Assembly: GCF_000429265.1 (NCBI RefSeq)
Contig: NZ_AUBN01000010.1
Location: 1 to 64,000 of the forward strand
Direction: 5' to 3'
DNA from: Actinomyces gerencseriae DSM 6844
GTDB lineage: Bacteria; Actinomycetota; Actinomycetes; Actinomycetales; Actinomycetaceae
Length of the DNA: 64,000 nt
Shown here: piece after piece, positions 26,438-34,682 of the stretch
Layout of the letters: each line of letters starts with the position of its first letter
Position numbering within the stretch: the first letter of the stretch is position 1
The notes under the pieces: model-generated
Told to the model about the DNA's origin: nothing
The model's input: only the letters and a program-made list of their open reading frames with translations
Database searches by the model: none
Position numbers and translations under genes: made by a program

Positions 26438-27316
26438 GTGAGCACCACCACCGTCGATCGCCCCGTGTCGTCGCTGGCCGCGAATCGGACGGGCAGCGCC
26501 CGCGTCGCCTCGTCGTGGCGGGAACGCGCCTCCGCCCGGCGACACCGTGGGCATCGGGGCCCCGGCCCCGCCATCTCCCTGGGCCTGGCCATCCTCGCCA
26601 CGTGGTGGGCCGTGACCCGCGCCGGCCTCATCCTGCCGGTCTTCCTGCCCGGGCCCGCGGACGTCGCTCGCCGCCTGTGGCTGGGCGTGAGCCGCGCCGG
26701 CCTGCTCGAGTACGCCCGGATCACCCTGACCGAGGCGGCGCTGGGCTGCCTGGCCGCGGCGGCGCTGTCCCTGCCCCTGGCCTGGGCGCTCTTCCACTGG
26801 CGCCTGTTCACCCGCGCCGTCCTGCCCTACGTCGCCGCCTCCCAGGCCGTGCCCGCCGTCGCCATCGCCCCGCTGCTGGTCGTGTGGATCGGCTACGGCA
26901 CCGTGCCGATCGTGGCGCTGTGCGTCCTCATGGTCTTCTTCCCGATCACCGTCACCGTCCTGCTGGGCCTGCGCGGCCTGGACACCGACGTCATCGACGC
27001 CGCCCGGCTCGACGGCGCTCACGGGGCCTCCATGGTCGTGCACATGGAGCTGCCCATGGCGCTGCCCGCCATCCTGTCCGGGCTGCGCACCGGCTTCACG
27101 CTGTCGGTCACCGGCGCGGTCATCGGGGAGATGATCATGGGGGGCAGAGGCCTGGGCATGGTCCTCGCCTCCCAGCGCCAGAGCGTCGATACCACCGGCC
27201 TGTTCTCCACGATCGTCATCCTGTGCGTCATGGCGACGACCACCCACTGGTGCCTGCACGAGCTCGAGCGCCGCAGCCGCGTCGTGGACTCGCTGCGCGG
27301 GCGCCGTGCGACCTGA
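26438..27316 (+). CDS. ribX: riboflavin ABC transporter permease, RibX-like
   Basis: A 292-residue BPD-type permease related to SsuC/TauC/ThiX. After a basic N-terminal tail come about six membrane segments. The EAA loop that contacts an ATPase is present (DAARLDGAHGASMVVHMELP then ALPAILSG). GTG 26438 is chosen because GAGAGG lies 7 bases upstream; longer frames run into the riboswitch. Control by an FMN riboswitch and the neighbouring THI5-like binding protein indicate riboflavin or a precursor as substrate, as in described RibXY systems. No ATPase gene is nearby, although the EAA loop implies one is used. Confidence 0.85.
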   Translation: MSTTTVDRPVSSLAANRTGSARVASSWRERASARRHRGHRGPGPAISLGLAILATWWAVTRAGLILPVFLPGPADVARRLWLGVSRAGLLEYARITLTEAALGCLAAAALSLPLAWALFHWRLFTRAVLPYVAASQAVPAVAIAPLLVVWIGYGTVPIVALCVLMVFFPITVTVLLGLRGLDTDVIDAARLDGAHGASMVVHMELPMALPAILSGLRTGFTLSVTGAVIGEMIMGGRGLGMVLASQRQSVDTTGLFSTIVILCVMATTTHWCLHELERRSRVVDSLRGRRAT

Positions 27317-27438
27317 CGACCGCGCACCCGTGCGCCGACCCGTGCATCGCAGACCATTCGCCCGCCCGGCGTCGCGCCATTCTCACGCATCCGCTCGACC
27401 TGCCGACCCTGCCAACCCGCCGACCGGAAGGACCCACG

Positions 27439-28458
27439 ATGAACCACCCCTCCCGCCGCTCGATCCTGTCCGCCGTCTCCGTCACGGCCCTGACGGGGAT
27501 CCTCACCGCCTGCGGCTCCGGAACCGGTGCCCGGAAGGCCTCCGCCGGTGCCTCCGGAGGCACCGGGGACCTGGTCATCGGCCTGACGTACACGCCCAAC
27601 ATCCAGTTCGCCCCCTTCTACCTGGCGCTGAGGAACGACCAGTACGCCTCGGGGGTGTCGCTGCGCCACCACGGCGAGCAGGAGGGCCGATTCGACGCTC
27701 TCCTGGCCGGGACGGAGCAGCTCGTCGTCGCCGGTGCGGACGAGGCGGTCGTGGCCGCCTCCAACGGCAATGACCTGGTCGTCATCGGTGGCTTCTACCA
27801 GCGCTACCCCGGTTGCGTCATCGTGCCCGAGGACTCGGAGATGACGGACCTGGCCGTGCTGAGAGGAAGGACCATCGGCACTCCCGGCAATTCGGGGGAG
27901 ACCTGGTACTCCCTCCTGGTGGCCCTGTCCACGGCCGGGCTCGGCCAGGACGATGTCACGATCCAGGAGATCGGCTACACCCAGCAGGCCGCGCTCGCCT
28001 CGGGCAAGGTCGATGCGGTCGTCGGCTACTCCAACAACGACGCCGTTCAGCTCGCGCAGAACGGCACCGCCGTGCGCACCCTCGCCATCGGTGAAAACGT
28101 GCCGCTGGTGGGCGCCTCCCTGATCACGTCATCGGATGCCCTATCCACCCGTCGCGACGAGCTCGCCGAGGTCGTCGCGGCCTCGGCCACCGGTATGACG
28201 AGCTTCATCGACGACCCGGATGCCGCCGTCGAGGCCACCGAGGAGTATGTGCCCGACCTGGCCGATACGACTCAGGCCGCGCACGCCCGCGAGGTCGCCG
28301 TGGCCACCGGCGACCTCGTCAGAGGGGACGGGACGCGGGACATCGGTTCCGTTCGGGTCGAGGACATCGCCCCCATGATCGACTTCCTGTCCTCCCACGG
28401 GCTGCTGGGCGAGGAGGAGGTGCGGGACTCCGACGTGTGCGTGCCCCTGGGGCAGTAG
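27439..28458 (+). CDS. ribY: riboflavin-binding lipoprotein, RibY-like (NMT1/THI5 family)
   Basis: A 339-residue lipoprotein. The signal sequence ends at the lipobox LTAC, and the mature part starts with a Gly/Ser/Ala linker. The core has the NMT1/THI5-like pattern: LVIGLTYTPNIQFAPFYLAL, GTEQLVVAGADEAVVAASNG, then GTPGNSGETWYSLLVALSTAGL. It should capture riboflavin for RibX. The ATG at 27439 lies 122 bp after ribX with GGAAGGA upstream. Thiamine-precursor binding would be the alternative in this family, but the FMN riboswitch argues for riboflavin. Confidence 0.85.
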   Translation: MNHPSRRSILSAVSVTALTGILTACGSGTGARKASAGASGGTGDLVIGLTYTPNIQFAPFYLALRNDQYASGVSLRHHGEQEGRFDALLAGTEQLVVAGADEAVVAASNGNDLVVIGGFYQRYPGCVIVPEDSEMTDLAVLRGRTIGTPGNSGETWYSLLVALSTAGLGQDDVTIQEIGYTQQAALASGKVDAVVGYSNNDAVQLAQNGTAVRTLAIGENVPLVGASLITSSDALSTRRDELAEVVAASATGMTSFIDDPDAAVEATEEYVPDLADTTQAAHAREVAVATGDLVRGDGTRDIGSVRVEDIAPMIDFLSSHGLLGEEEVRDSDVCVPLGQ

Positions 28459-28475
28459 TCGCCATGCCCTCGGAT

Positions 28476-28507
28476 GCGCCCGACGGGGACGAGCCGCGGT
28501 CGGGCGC
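28476..28507. terminator. bidirectional terminator between ribY and hisG
   Basis: GCGCCCGAC (28476-28484) and GTCGGGCGC (28499-28507) form a perfect 9-bp stem with a 14-base loop, midway between the stops of the convergent ribY and hisG genes. Confidence 0.65.
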
Positions 28508-28521
28508 GCAGGACGAGCCGG

Positions 28522-29367
28522 CTACAGCCGGCAGGCCAGGAGTGAGGAGACGAGGATGGCGCGCGCCCCGACCTCGTAGAGCTCGTCCATGACCCTGTTC
28601 ATGTCCATTCGCGGGACCATGGCGCGCACCGCCACCCAGTCGGGGTTCTGCAGCGGAGAGACCGTGGGCGACTCGATGCCCGGGGTCAGCGCCGCCGCCA
28701 GGTGCAGCCTGCTCATGGGAACGTCGTAGTCCACGAGCACGTAGGACCGGGCGCGCAGCACGCCCTCCAGGCGCCGCACGAGTGTGGCCAGCCCGGGCGC
28801 GTCCCGATGCTGCTCGGTCGTGATGAGCACGGCCTCGCTGGTCAGGATCGGCTCGCCGAAGACCTCCAGGCCCGCGGCGCGCAGCGTCGTGCCGGTCTCG
28901 ACCACGTCCGCGATGAGATCGGCGACCCCGAGCTGGACGGAGGACTCGACCGCGCCGTCGAGGTGCACGGTCACGGCGTCCACGTCCCGGGCGGCGAGGT
29001 AGTCGCGCACCAGCACGTCGTAGGAGGTGGCCACGCGCTTGCCCGCGACGTCCGCGATCGAGGCCATCGTCCCCGTCGGGGCCGCGAAGCGGAAGGTGGA
29101 GCGGGCGAAGCCCAGGGGCAGGTGCTCGACGGCGTCGACCCCTGAGTCCAGGAGCAGGTCACGGCCGGTGATTCCGGCGTGCACGGTTCCCTGGCCGACG
29201 TAGACGGCAATGTCGCGCGGACGCAGGAAGAAGAGCTCGACGTCGTTGCTCTCGTCGACGAGCACGAGCTCGCGGCCCGTGCGGCGGGTGCGGTAGCCCG
29301 CCTCGGAGAGCATGGTGATGGCGGGCTCGGACAGGGATCCCTTGTTCGGGACGGCGATACGCAGCAC
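28522..29367 (-). CDS. hisG: ATP phosphoribosyltransferase, long form
   Basis: A 281-residue protein of the HisZ-independent long type. It joins ATP and PRPP in the first step of histidine synthesis. Landmarks: [11 protein letters not shown] at the N-terminus; [23 protein letters not shown], the PRPP-binding loop; and a C-terminal regulatory ACT-like domain ending in [23 protein letters not shown], the usual site of histidine feedback. GTG start with AGGAACC upstream. hisE lies 51 bp upstream on the same strand. Confidence 0.95.
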   Translation of the reverse strand: MLRIAVPNKGSLSEPAITMLSEAGYRTRRTGRELVLVDESNDVELFFLRPRDIAVYVGQGTVHAGITGRDLLLDSGVDAVEHLPLGFARSTFRFAAPTGTMASIADVAGKRVATSYDVLVRDYLAARDVDAVTVHLDGAVESSVQLGVADLIADVVETGTTLRAAGLEVFGEPILTSEAVLITTEQHRDAPGLATLVRRLEGVLRARSYVLVDYDVPMSRLHLAAALTPGIESPTVSPLQNPDWVAVRAMVPRMDMNRVMDELYEVGARAILVSSLLACRL

Positions 29368-29418
29368 GGCGGTTCCTGATCTGTAGGGAGGAGGTCGAGT
29401 GGGGTGCGGGGCCGAGGT

Positions 29419-29682
29419 CTACAGGTGACGGTAGACGTCCTGGAGGCTGTAGCCCTTGGCGACCATCATGACCTGGGCGTGGTAGAGCAGTTGGCTGATC
29501 TCCTCGCAGGCCGCCTCGTCGGACTCGTGCTCGCAGGCCATCCAGGCCTCGGCCGCCTCCTCGACCAGCTTCTTGCCGATGAAGTGGACGCCCCGGTCCA
29601 GCTCCGCCACGGTGCCGGAGCCCGCCGGGCGGGTCGCGGCCTTGTCCCGGAGCTCGGCGAACAGGTCCTCGAAGGTCTTCAT
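29419..29682 (-). CDS. hisE: phosphoribosyl-ATP pyrophosphatase
   Basis: An 87-residue all-helical MazG-type enzyme for the second step of histidine synthesis. It has the expected EE..D pattern ([37 protein letters not shown]) that binds magnesium and substrate. The first residues [14 protein letters not shown] are typical. It is transcribed ahead of hisG, the usual actinobacterial hisE-hisG order. A -10 box 6 bases before the ATG makes it leaderless. Confidence 0.95.
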   Translation of the reverse strand: MKTFEDLFAELRDKAATRPAGSGTVAELDRGVHFIGKKLVEEAAEAWMACEHESDEAACEEISQLLYHAQVMMVAKGYSLQDVYRHL

Positions 29683-29688
29683 GGCTCC

Positions 29689-29694
29689 AGGCTA
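29689..29694 (-). promoter_or_regulatory. -10 element of hisE-hisG, leaderless arrangement
   Basis: On the minus strand TAGCCT lies 6 bases before the hisE ATG. Confidence 0.6.
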
Positions 29695-29820
29695 TCGGAA
29701 GGCCGGCCGCCTCCGGCTCAGCCGGGTGCTGAGCCGCGGGATCGTTCGGAAGGATCCATCGGCGGGAACCGGCGGGAGCCCGACCGGACTCAGTGGGACC
29801 GGGGACGTCGCGCTTCCGGA

Positions 29821-31509
29821 TCAGCTCCTGAGCGCCGCCCGCCGAGCACCCAGGACCGCGGCCCCCATCGCCACCGAGCCGATGAGCAGGCTCGCCGCGA
29901 CGATCGTCAGCCAGCGCTCGGGGAACTGGTGGGCCACGGCGATCCAGCCCCAGGGGGCCAGCCGCCACAGCCACGTGACCACCAGGACGTCGTTGCCGCC
30001 GATGAGCAGTCCCATGATCACCAGCAGGACATCGAGGACGATCGCCATGACGATTCGGGTGCACAGCGCCACCGCCAGGCTGACGGCCGCGATCATGAAG
30101 GCCACGGCCGGCATCACCATGAGCCCGTAGACCGGGCCGGTCACCGCCGGCAGGCTCGGGTCGTTGCGAGTGAGAGTGTCGCCGAGGACGGTCACGATCC
30201 AGGAGATGGCCAGGACCGGGACGAGGAAGAGGCCGCTGAGGACGGCGGTTGAGGTCAGGATGCCGCCGGCCCCTCGGCGGGTGATGAGCGTGCGCCACGC
30301 CGGCTGGAGCCGCCCCCATACCGTGATGCCGGTGATGGCCGCGGCGATCGGCTCTCCCGCGAGCTCGAGGAAGCTCTGCCCGTACCCGGGCGGATACACG
30401 GCGTGGAGGACTCCCAGGAGGGCGAGCAGCAGGATCGCGAGGACCGCCCACACGGTCCAGGGCAGGACGCCGGCCATTGCCAGGACGGCGCTGCGCGGCC
30501 CGGGAATACGGGCCATGCGGGTGGCGGGCGTGGCGCGGGACTGCGGGGTATTCCGGGACGGCGATGTCGGAGCCTCCACCGGGACCTGTTCCGAGACGCT
30601 CTCCGGCTGAGCGTCGGTGGTCTGTCCACCGGGAGGCAGGCGTCTGAGCCCGACGACGAGCCGCGCCGAGGACTCGGCACCCCCGGGCGTGCCGCTGAGG
30701 ACGGCCAGGCCGATGCCGACCAGCGTCAGGGCGGCCGTCAGCAGGAACCCGGGCAGGAGCGGGTAGCCCCACACCGGCGAGTCCGCCTCGAGCATCTCGG
30801 AGTTGCCGTGAACGCCCAGCAGGGGCAGCGGCACCCGGGCCGTCCAGGCCCACGGGAGCATCCACCAGTCGGTCCGCTCGGCCTGAGTCACCCCCGCCCC
30901 GGACCAGACGAAGCCGAGGACGGGCGCGACCCCGACGGCGACAACCCGCAGCATTCGGAAAGCCGCCATGCCCCAGGCGCAGGAGCCGGTGACGACGATC
31001 CACATGTAGAGAGCGAATAGCAGGTACCGGTCCCAGGGGCCCCAACCACTGCCGACGATGAGGGCGTGCCCCACCACCGGGGCGACCAGCGCCACCTGGC
31101 AGGCGAGCGCCGACAGGCTCAGCACCACGAGGCGAGCGGTCACCACCCGGCGCGGCTCGACGGCGCGCCAGGCTGTTCCGCCCTGGCGCCATCGCTGCTC
31201 GCGCCACTGAGTCATGGCGCCGGTCAGCAGTCCCAGGGGCACCGCGAAGGCCCCGGCGTACAGGTGCATCCACGCCAGCGCGTTGCCGTTCCACTGGAGC
31301 TCCGTGACCACGCCCGAGGAGACCGAGGCATTGGACAGGATGATGATGTGGACGGTGAAGATGAGGGTCGCCCCGATGACGCCCCAGGTGAAGGTGCGCC
31401 GGCTGCGGGCGAGCTCGGCGCGCACCAGGTCCCACAGACCTGCTTTCACCGCCGCCTTCTCCCGCACCCTCATCCGAGTCTGCGGCTGCACGGCGGCGCT
31501 CGCGCTCAT
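29821..31509 (-). CDS. ABC-2 type transporter permease
   Basis: A 562-residue membrane protein with an N-terminal block of about six hydrophobic segments (residues 40-290), a hydrophilic Pro/Ser/Thr-rich linker (about 300-350), and a second hydrophobic block to the C-terminus, so it looks like two permease halves in one chain. It forms an exporter with the ATPase encoded just upstream (its ATG overlaps the ATPase stop). The pairing with a two-component system resembles peptide antibiotic sensing or immunity modules, but the substrate is not evident. No bacteriocin precursor gene was recognised nearby. Confidence 0.8.
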   Translation of the reverse strand: MSASAAVQPQTRMRVREKAAVKAGLWDLVRAELARSRRTFTWGVIGATLIFTVHIIILSNASVSSGVVTELQWNGNALAWMHLYAGAFAVPLGLLTGAMTQWREQRWRQGGTAWRAVEPRRVVTARLVVLSLSALACQVALVAPVVGHALIVGSGWGPWDRYLLFALYMWIVVTGSCAWGMAAFRMLRVVAVGVAPVLGFVWSGAGVTQAERTDWWMLPWAWTARVPLPLLGVHGNSEMLEADSPVWGYPLLPGFLLTAALTLVGIGLAVLSGTPGGAESSARLVVGLRRLPPGGQTTDAQPESVSEQVPVEAPTSPSRNTPQSRATPATRMARIPGPRSAVLAMAGVLPWTVWAVLAILLLALLGVLHAVYPPGYGQSFLELAGEPIAAAITGITVWGRLQPAWRTLITRRGAGGILTSTAVLSGLFLVPVLAISWIVTVLGDTLTRNDPSLPAVTGPVYGLMVMPAVAFMIAAVSLAVALCTRIVMAIVLDVLLVIMGLLIGGNDVLVVTWLWRLAPWGWIAVAHQFPERWLTIVAASLLIGSVAMGAAVLGARRAALRS

Positions 31510-32297
31510 GCGCGCACCTCCGTCTCAGTGCGGCGCCCGCCTCCGGTGACGGCGGCCAGGAAGGCCGCCTCCATGGCCCGCTCGTCGTCGGCGTCGGCGA
31601 AGTCGGTCAGCGGTCCCTCGTAGACGAGGCGTCCGGTGGCCAGAACCCCGATATCGTCGCTCATGCGGGCGATCTCGCCGAGCTGGTGACTGGAGACGAC
31701 GACGGTGCGGCCCTCGTCGGCCAGATCGCGCACGAGGTCGCGCAGCTCGATGATTCCCTGCGGATCCAGACCGTTCTGGGGCTCGTCGAGGACGAGGACC
31801 TCCGGGTCGGTCAGAAGCGCCATGGCCAGGGACAGGCGCACCTTCATACCGGTGGAGAAGGAACCGGCGCGCTTCCCGCCGACCCCGGCCAGACCCACGC
31901 GCTCCAGGAGCGGGGCGATGGTCTCCGGGGAGGTGCCCGTCAGGCGGCAGTGGACGAGCAGATTGCGCTGTGCGGACAGCTGGGGGAAGAGGGCGGGGCC
32001 GTTGATGGAGGCCCCCACCTGGGCCAGACTGCGCCGGGAGAAGGGGGCGCCCTGGATCTCCACTTCACCGGCGTCGGGCTTGAGCAGCCCCAGGGCGATG
32101 TTGAAGGCGGTCGACTTGCCGGCGCCGTTGAGGCCGAGCAGTCCGTAGACGCGGCCGGGGTGGGCCGACAGGTCGAGCCCGGTGAGGACCTGCTGGTGGC
32201 CGAAGGACTTCGAGATCCCGGCCAGCCTCAGCCCGGGGACGAGGCCGGTGGCACGGGTGGGGGAGGAGGGCGGTGCTGCTGTCGGCGCGGTTGTCAT
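31506..32297 (-). CDS. ABC transporter ATP-binding protein
   Basis: A 263-residue ATPase: Walker A GLNGAGKST, Q-loop region, signature FSTGMKVRLSLAMAL (a divergent LSGGQ), Walker B VLVLDEPQNGLD and the H-loop VVVSSHQLGE. The DEPQNGLDPQGI form is common in the lantibiotic-immunity and BcrA-like subgroup. ATG at 32297 is preferred to a GTG 42 bases upstream. Its stop overlaps the permease ATG as ATGA. A sensor kinase/regulator pair lies 98 bp upstream on the same strand and is the likely controller. Confidence 0.9.
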   Translation of the reverse strand: MTTAPTAAPPSSPTRATGLVPGLRLAGISKSFGHQQVLTGLDLSAHPGRVYGLLGLNGAGKSTAFNIALGLLKPDAGEVEIQGAPFSRRSLAQVGASINGPALFPQLSAQRNLLVHCRLTGTSPETIAPLLERVGLAGVGGKRAGSFSTGMKVRLSLAMALLTDPEVLVLDEPQNGLDPQGIIELRDLVRDLADEGRTVVVSSHQLGEIARMSDDIGVLATGRLVYEGPLTDFADADDERAMEAAFLAAVTGGGRRTETEVRA

Positions 32298-32394
32298 AGC
32301 CCCATGCTCGTGCGCGACGGCACTGCGGCGGATCCCCACCAGGGGTACGGCCGGTGCCCGCCACCGCCACCGCGTCTCCCTCTTGGGGAGGAGG

Positions 32395-33201
32395 TCACTG
32401 CGGCCGGACGAGCTCCGTCGTCAGGGCGTAGATGACCAGCTCGACCCGATTGCGGCATCCGGTCTTGCCCAGGACGGCCTTGACGTGGGACTTCACCGTG
32501 GACTCGGCGACATGGAGCCGCTCACCGATCTGGGCGTTGCTCAGCCCCCGGCACACCAGGGCCAGCACGGCGTCCTCGCGCTCCGTCAGGGGCTCGTAGG
32601 GTCCCGACGGCGCCCCGACGACGGGTACGGCGCCACCGACCGGTACCGCCGGCGGAGTCGGGGGCCGCGGGGCATCCGTACCGGCGCCCGTGGCCATGAC
32701 AGTGCTCGTGCCGGCGCTCCTATCGGCACTTGTATCGAGGTGGGCCAGGACGGTGCCGGTGACGGCCGGGTCCAACCAGGCCCCGCCGCGGGCGACGACG
32801 CGGATCGCCTCGAGCAGCGTCCCCGGCTCGGCGTCCTTGAGGAGGAAGCCGTGGGCGCCGGCGCCCAGGGCAGCCAGGACGAGGTCGTCGTCGTCGAAGG
32901 TGGTCAGGACCAGGATTCGTAGGGAGGAGGCGGCCGGTGCGGCCCGCAGCTCGCGGATGGCGCCGACCCCGTCGAGAACCGGCATCCTCAGGTCCATGAG
33001 CACCAGGTCGGCCCCGCAGTGAGAGTCAGGGGCCCGAGCGAGGAGACCGATGAGGCGGTCGACGGCCTGGCGCCCATCGACGGCCTCCAGCACGACCTCC
33101 ATATCGGGCTGCGCGCCCACGAGGGCGCTGAAGGCGCTCACCAGCAGCGGCTGGTCGTCGACGACGGCGACCCTGATCGCACTGGTCGCACCGGGGGTCA
33201 T
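32395..33201 (-). CDS. LuxR/NarL-type response regulator
   Basis: A 268-residue two-component regulator. The receiver domain (about 8-130) has the acidic pair D15/D16, the phosphoacceptor D70 in LVLMDLRMP, the TT switch residues and the K of LLKDA. The HTH (about 205-260) reads LTEREDAVLALVCRGLSNAQIGERLHVAESTVKSHV. A Gly/Pro/Val-rich linker of about 50 residues between the two is much longer than in most NarL-type proteins. Its ATG overlaps the kinase stop (ATGA). It probably activates the downstream ABC genes. Confidence 0.93.
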   Translation of the reverse strand: MTPGATSAIRVAVVDDQPLLVSAFSALVGAQPDMEVVLEAVDGRQAVDRLIGLLARAPDSHCGADLVLMDLRMPVLDGVGAIRELRAAPAASSLRILVLTTFDDDDLVLAALGAGAHGFLLKDAEPGTLLEAIRVVARGGAWLDPAVTGTVLAHLDTSADRSAGTSTVMATGAGTDAPRPPTPPAVPVGGAVPVVGAPSGPYEPLTEREDAVLALVCRGLSNAQIGERLHVAESTVKSHVKAVLGKTGCRNRVELVIYALTTELVRPQ

Positions 33202-34682
33202 CTGGAGTCTCCTGATTCTGTTGATTCTGTCTCACCGGGGTGCTGGTCCGGGACCGTGGAGCCCGCGGACGGCTCGAACGGTGCCACCGGGAAGTCGACG
33301 TCGAGGGTGAAGAAGCTGCGTCCCTCGTCATCGCCCTGAACGCCATGGGCCATGGTCCCGCCCACGAGCCTGAGACGCTCCTCCAGGCCGATGAGCCCGC
33401 TGCCGCCGAACGGAGGGTGCTCCAAGGACTCGGGCACCGGGTTGGCGACGTGAAGGCGGCAGGACGCCGGGGCGGTGGCGGAGGGGCCGTTGACGATCGT
33501 CAGGTCCAGCTCGATCTGACCGGTTCCGTGCCTGACGGCGTTGGTCAGGGCCTCCCCGACGAGACGGACGAGGGTGAGGCGCTGTATCGCCGACCATGCC
33601 GCGTTGCAGCGCTCCAGAACCCCTGGTTCGGGGAGCACGGCGTTGATCCGGGCGCCCGATCCGCGAATGGTCTCGATGAGGGCCGGAATGGTGCGCAGGT
33701 CCGCCGGCGGAGTGATCTCGCCGGCGTCGGAGCGCAGGACGGAGACGAGCCGGCGCACGGAGGTCAGGGAGGCGTCGGCGGTGTCGCGCACGGTGATCAG
33801 GGTGCTCCGCAGCCGTTCCTCGCCGCCCAGGGCCAGCCCGGTGGCGGCCTGCACCTTGATCGTGGTGAGACTGTGGCCCACGAGATCGTGGAGCTCTCTG
33901 GCCAGACTGAGGCGCTCGGCCGCGACCGCCTGGGCCGCGGCGATGCCGACGTCGCGGGCCTGGTTCTCGGCGATTCGCCGCCGGGAGGAGGCCAGCAGGT
34001 AGGTCAGGACCACCGCGCTGGCGAAGACCAGGCCGGTGAGCGTGCGAACCATCAGGGCGGTCCCGTTCCAGCCGGAGTCCGTCGCCGGGTCGGCGCCGGA
34101 CTCATAGGGTCTGGCGTAGGAGGCGACGGTGACCGGGTTGACCAGGGCGCCCGCCAGGGCCAGCAGGAGCGCCGCCGTGCCCCAGCGCCGGTCGGGCTCC
34201 CAGCGGGTGACGGTGTAGAGACTGGTGACCGCTGTGGCGATGATCGGATTGAGTCCCAGGTTGACCGGGGAGAGGGCCACGAGGACCGCGTAGGCCGCCA
34301 GCAGGGCGTAGGTCGCGATGAAGGAGACGCGCAGGAGGCGCAGCCGACCGAACTGCGTCAGTGCCAGTGCCAGGCACAGGGCGACGTCCGCCACGTAGAC
34401 GGCGTAGGCGCCGAAACGGAGGACGAAGGTCGCCGTCTCCAGGGCGAAGACAAGGAAGACGGTACCCAGGGCGATGTCCACGACCGGGACGGAGTGCCGT
34501 GACCACCGGCTCGCCCGCCCCGGCACCGTGCGGTGACGGGAGCGCCAGTCGTAGGCCGCCGACAGATCCGTCGTCAGGGACACCGCCACCGTATCGACTG
34601 GCGCGTTCACGCTCGTCGCGCCGCCCGCGCGGGGGGCCGAATGAGAGCGTGCTCCATCTGTTCGGCCGTCCCGGTCAGCCAT
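33198..34682 (-). CDS. two-component sensor histidine kinase (HisKA_3)
   Basis: A 494-residue membrane kinase of the NarX/DesK-like class. It has an N-terminal soluble tail, about five to six membrane segments (residues 65-265), then the dimerisation/phosphoacceptor helix ERLSLARELHDLVGHSLTTIKVQA with the reactive histidine in LHD, and a compact ATPase domain ending in GSGLIGLEERL. No large external sensor domain is present, suggesting a signal sensed in the membrane or through the ABC transporter. ATG 34682 has GAGGAG upstream and overlaps the end of the preceding DUF3866 gene, so the genes are coupled. Confidence 0.92.
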   Translation of the reverse strand: MADRDGRTDGARSHSAPRAGGATSVNAPVDTVAVSLTTDLSAAYDWRSRHRTVPGRASRWSRHSVPVVDIALGTVFLVFALETATFVLRFGAYAVYVADVALCLALALTQFGRLRLLRVSFIATYALLAAYAVLVALSPVNLGLNPIIATAVTSLYTVTRWEPDRRWGTAALLLALAGALVNPVTVASYARPYESGADPATDSGWNGTALMVRTLTGLVFASAVVLTYLLASSRRRIAENQARDVGIAAAQAVAAERLSLARELHDLVGHSLTTIKVQAATGLALGGEERLRSTLITVRDTADASLTSVRRLVSVLRSDAGEITPPADLRTIPALIETIRGSGARINAVLPEPGVLERCNAAWSAIQRLTLVRLVGEALTNAVRHGTGQIELDLTIVNGPSATAPASCRLHVANPVPESLEHPPFGGSGLIGLEERLRLVGGTMAHGVQGDDEGRSFFTLDVDFPVAPFEPSAGSTVPDQHPGETESTESGDSR

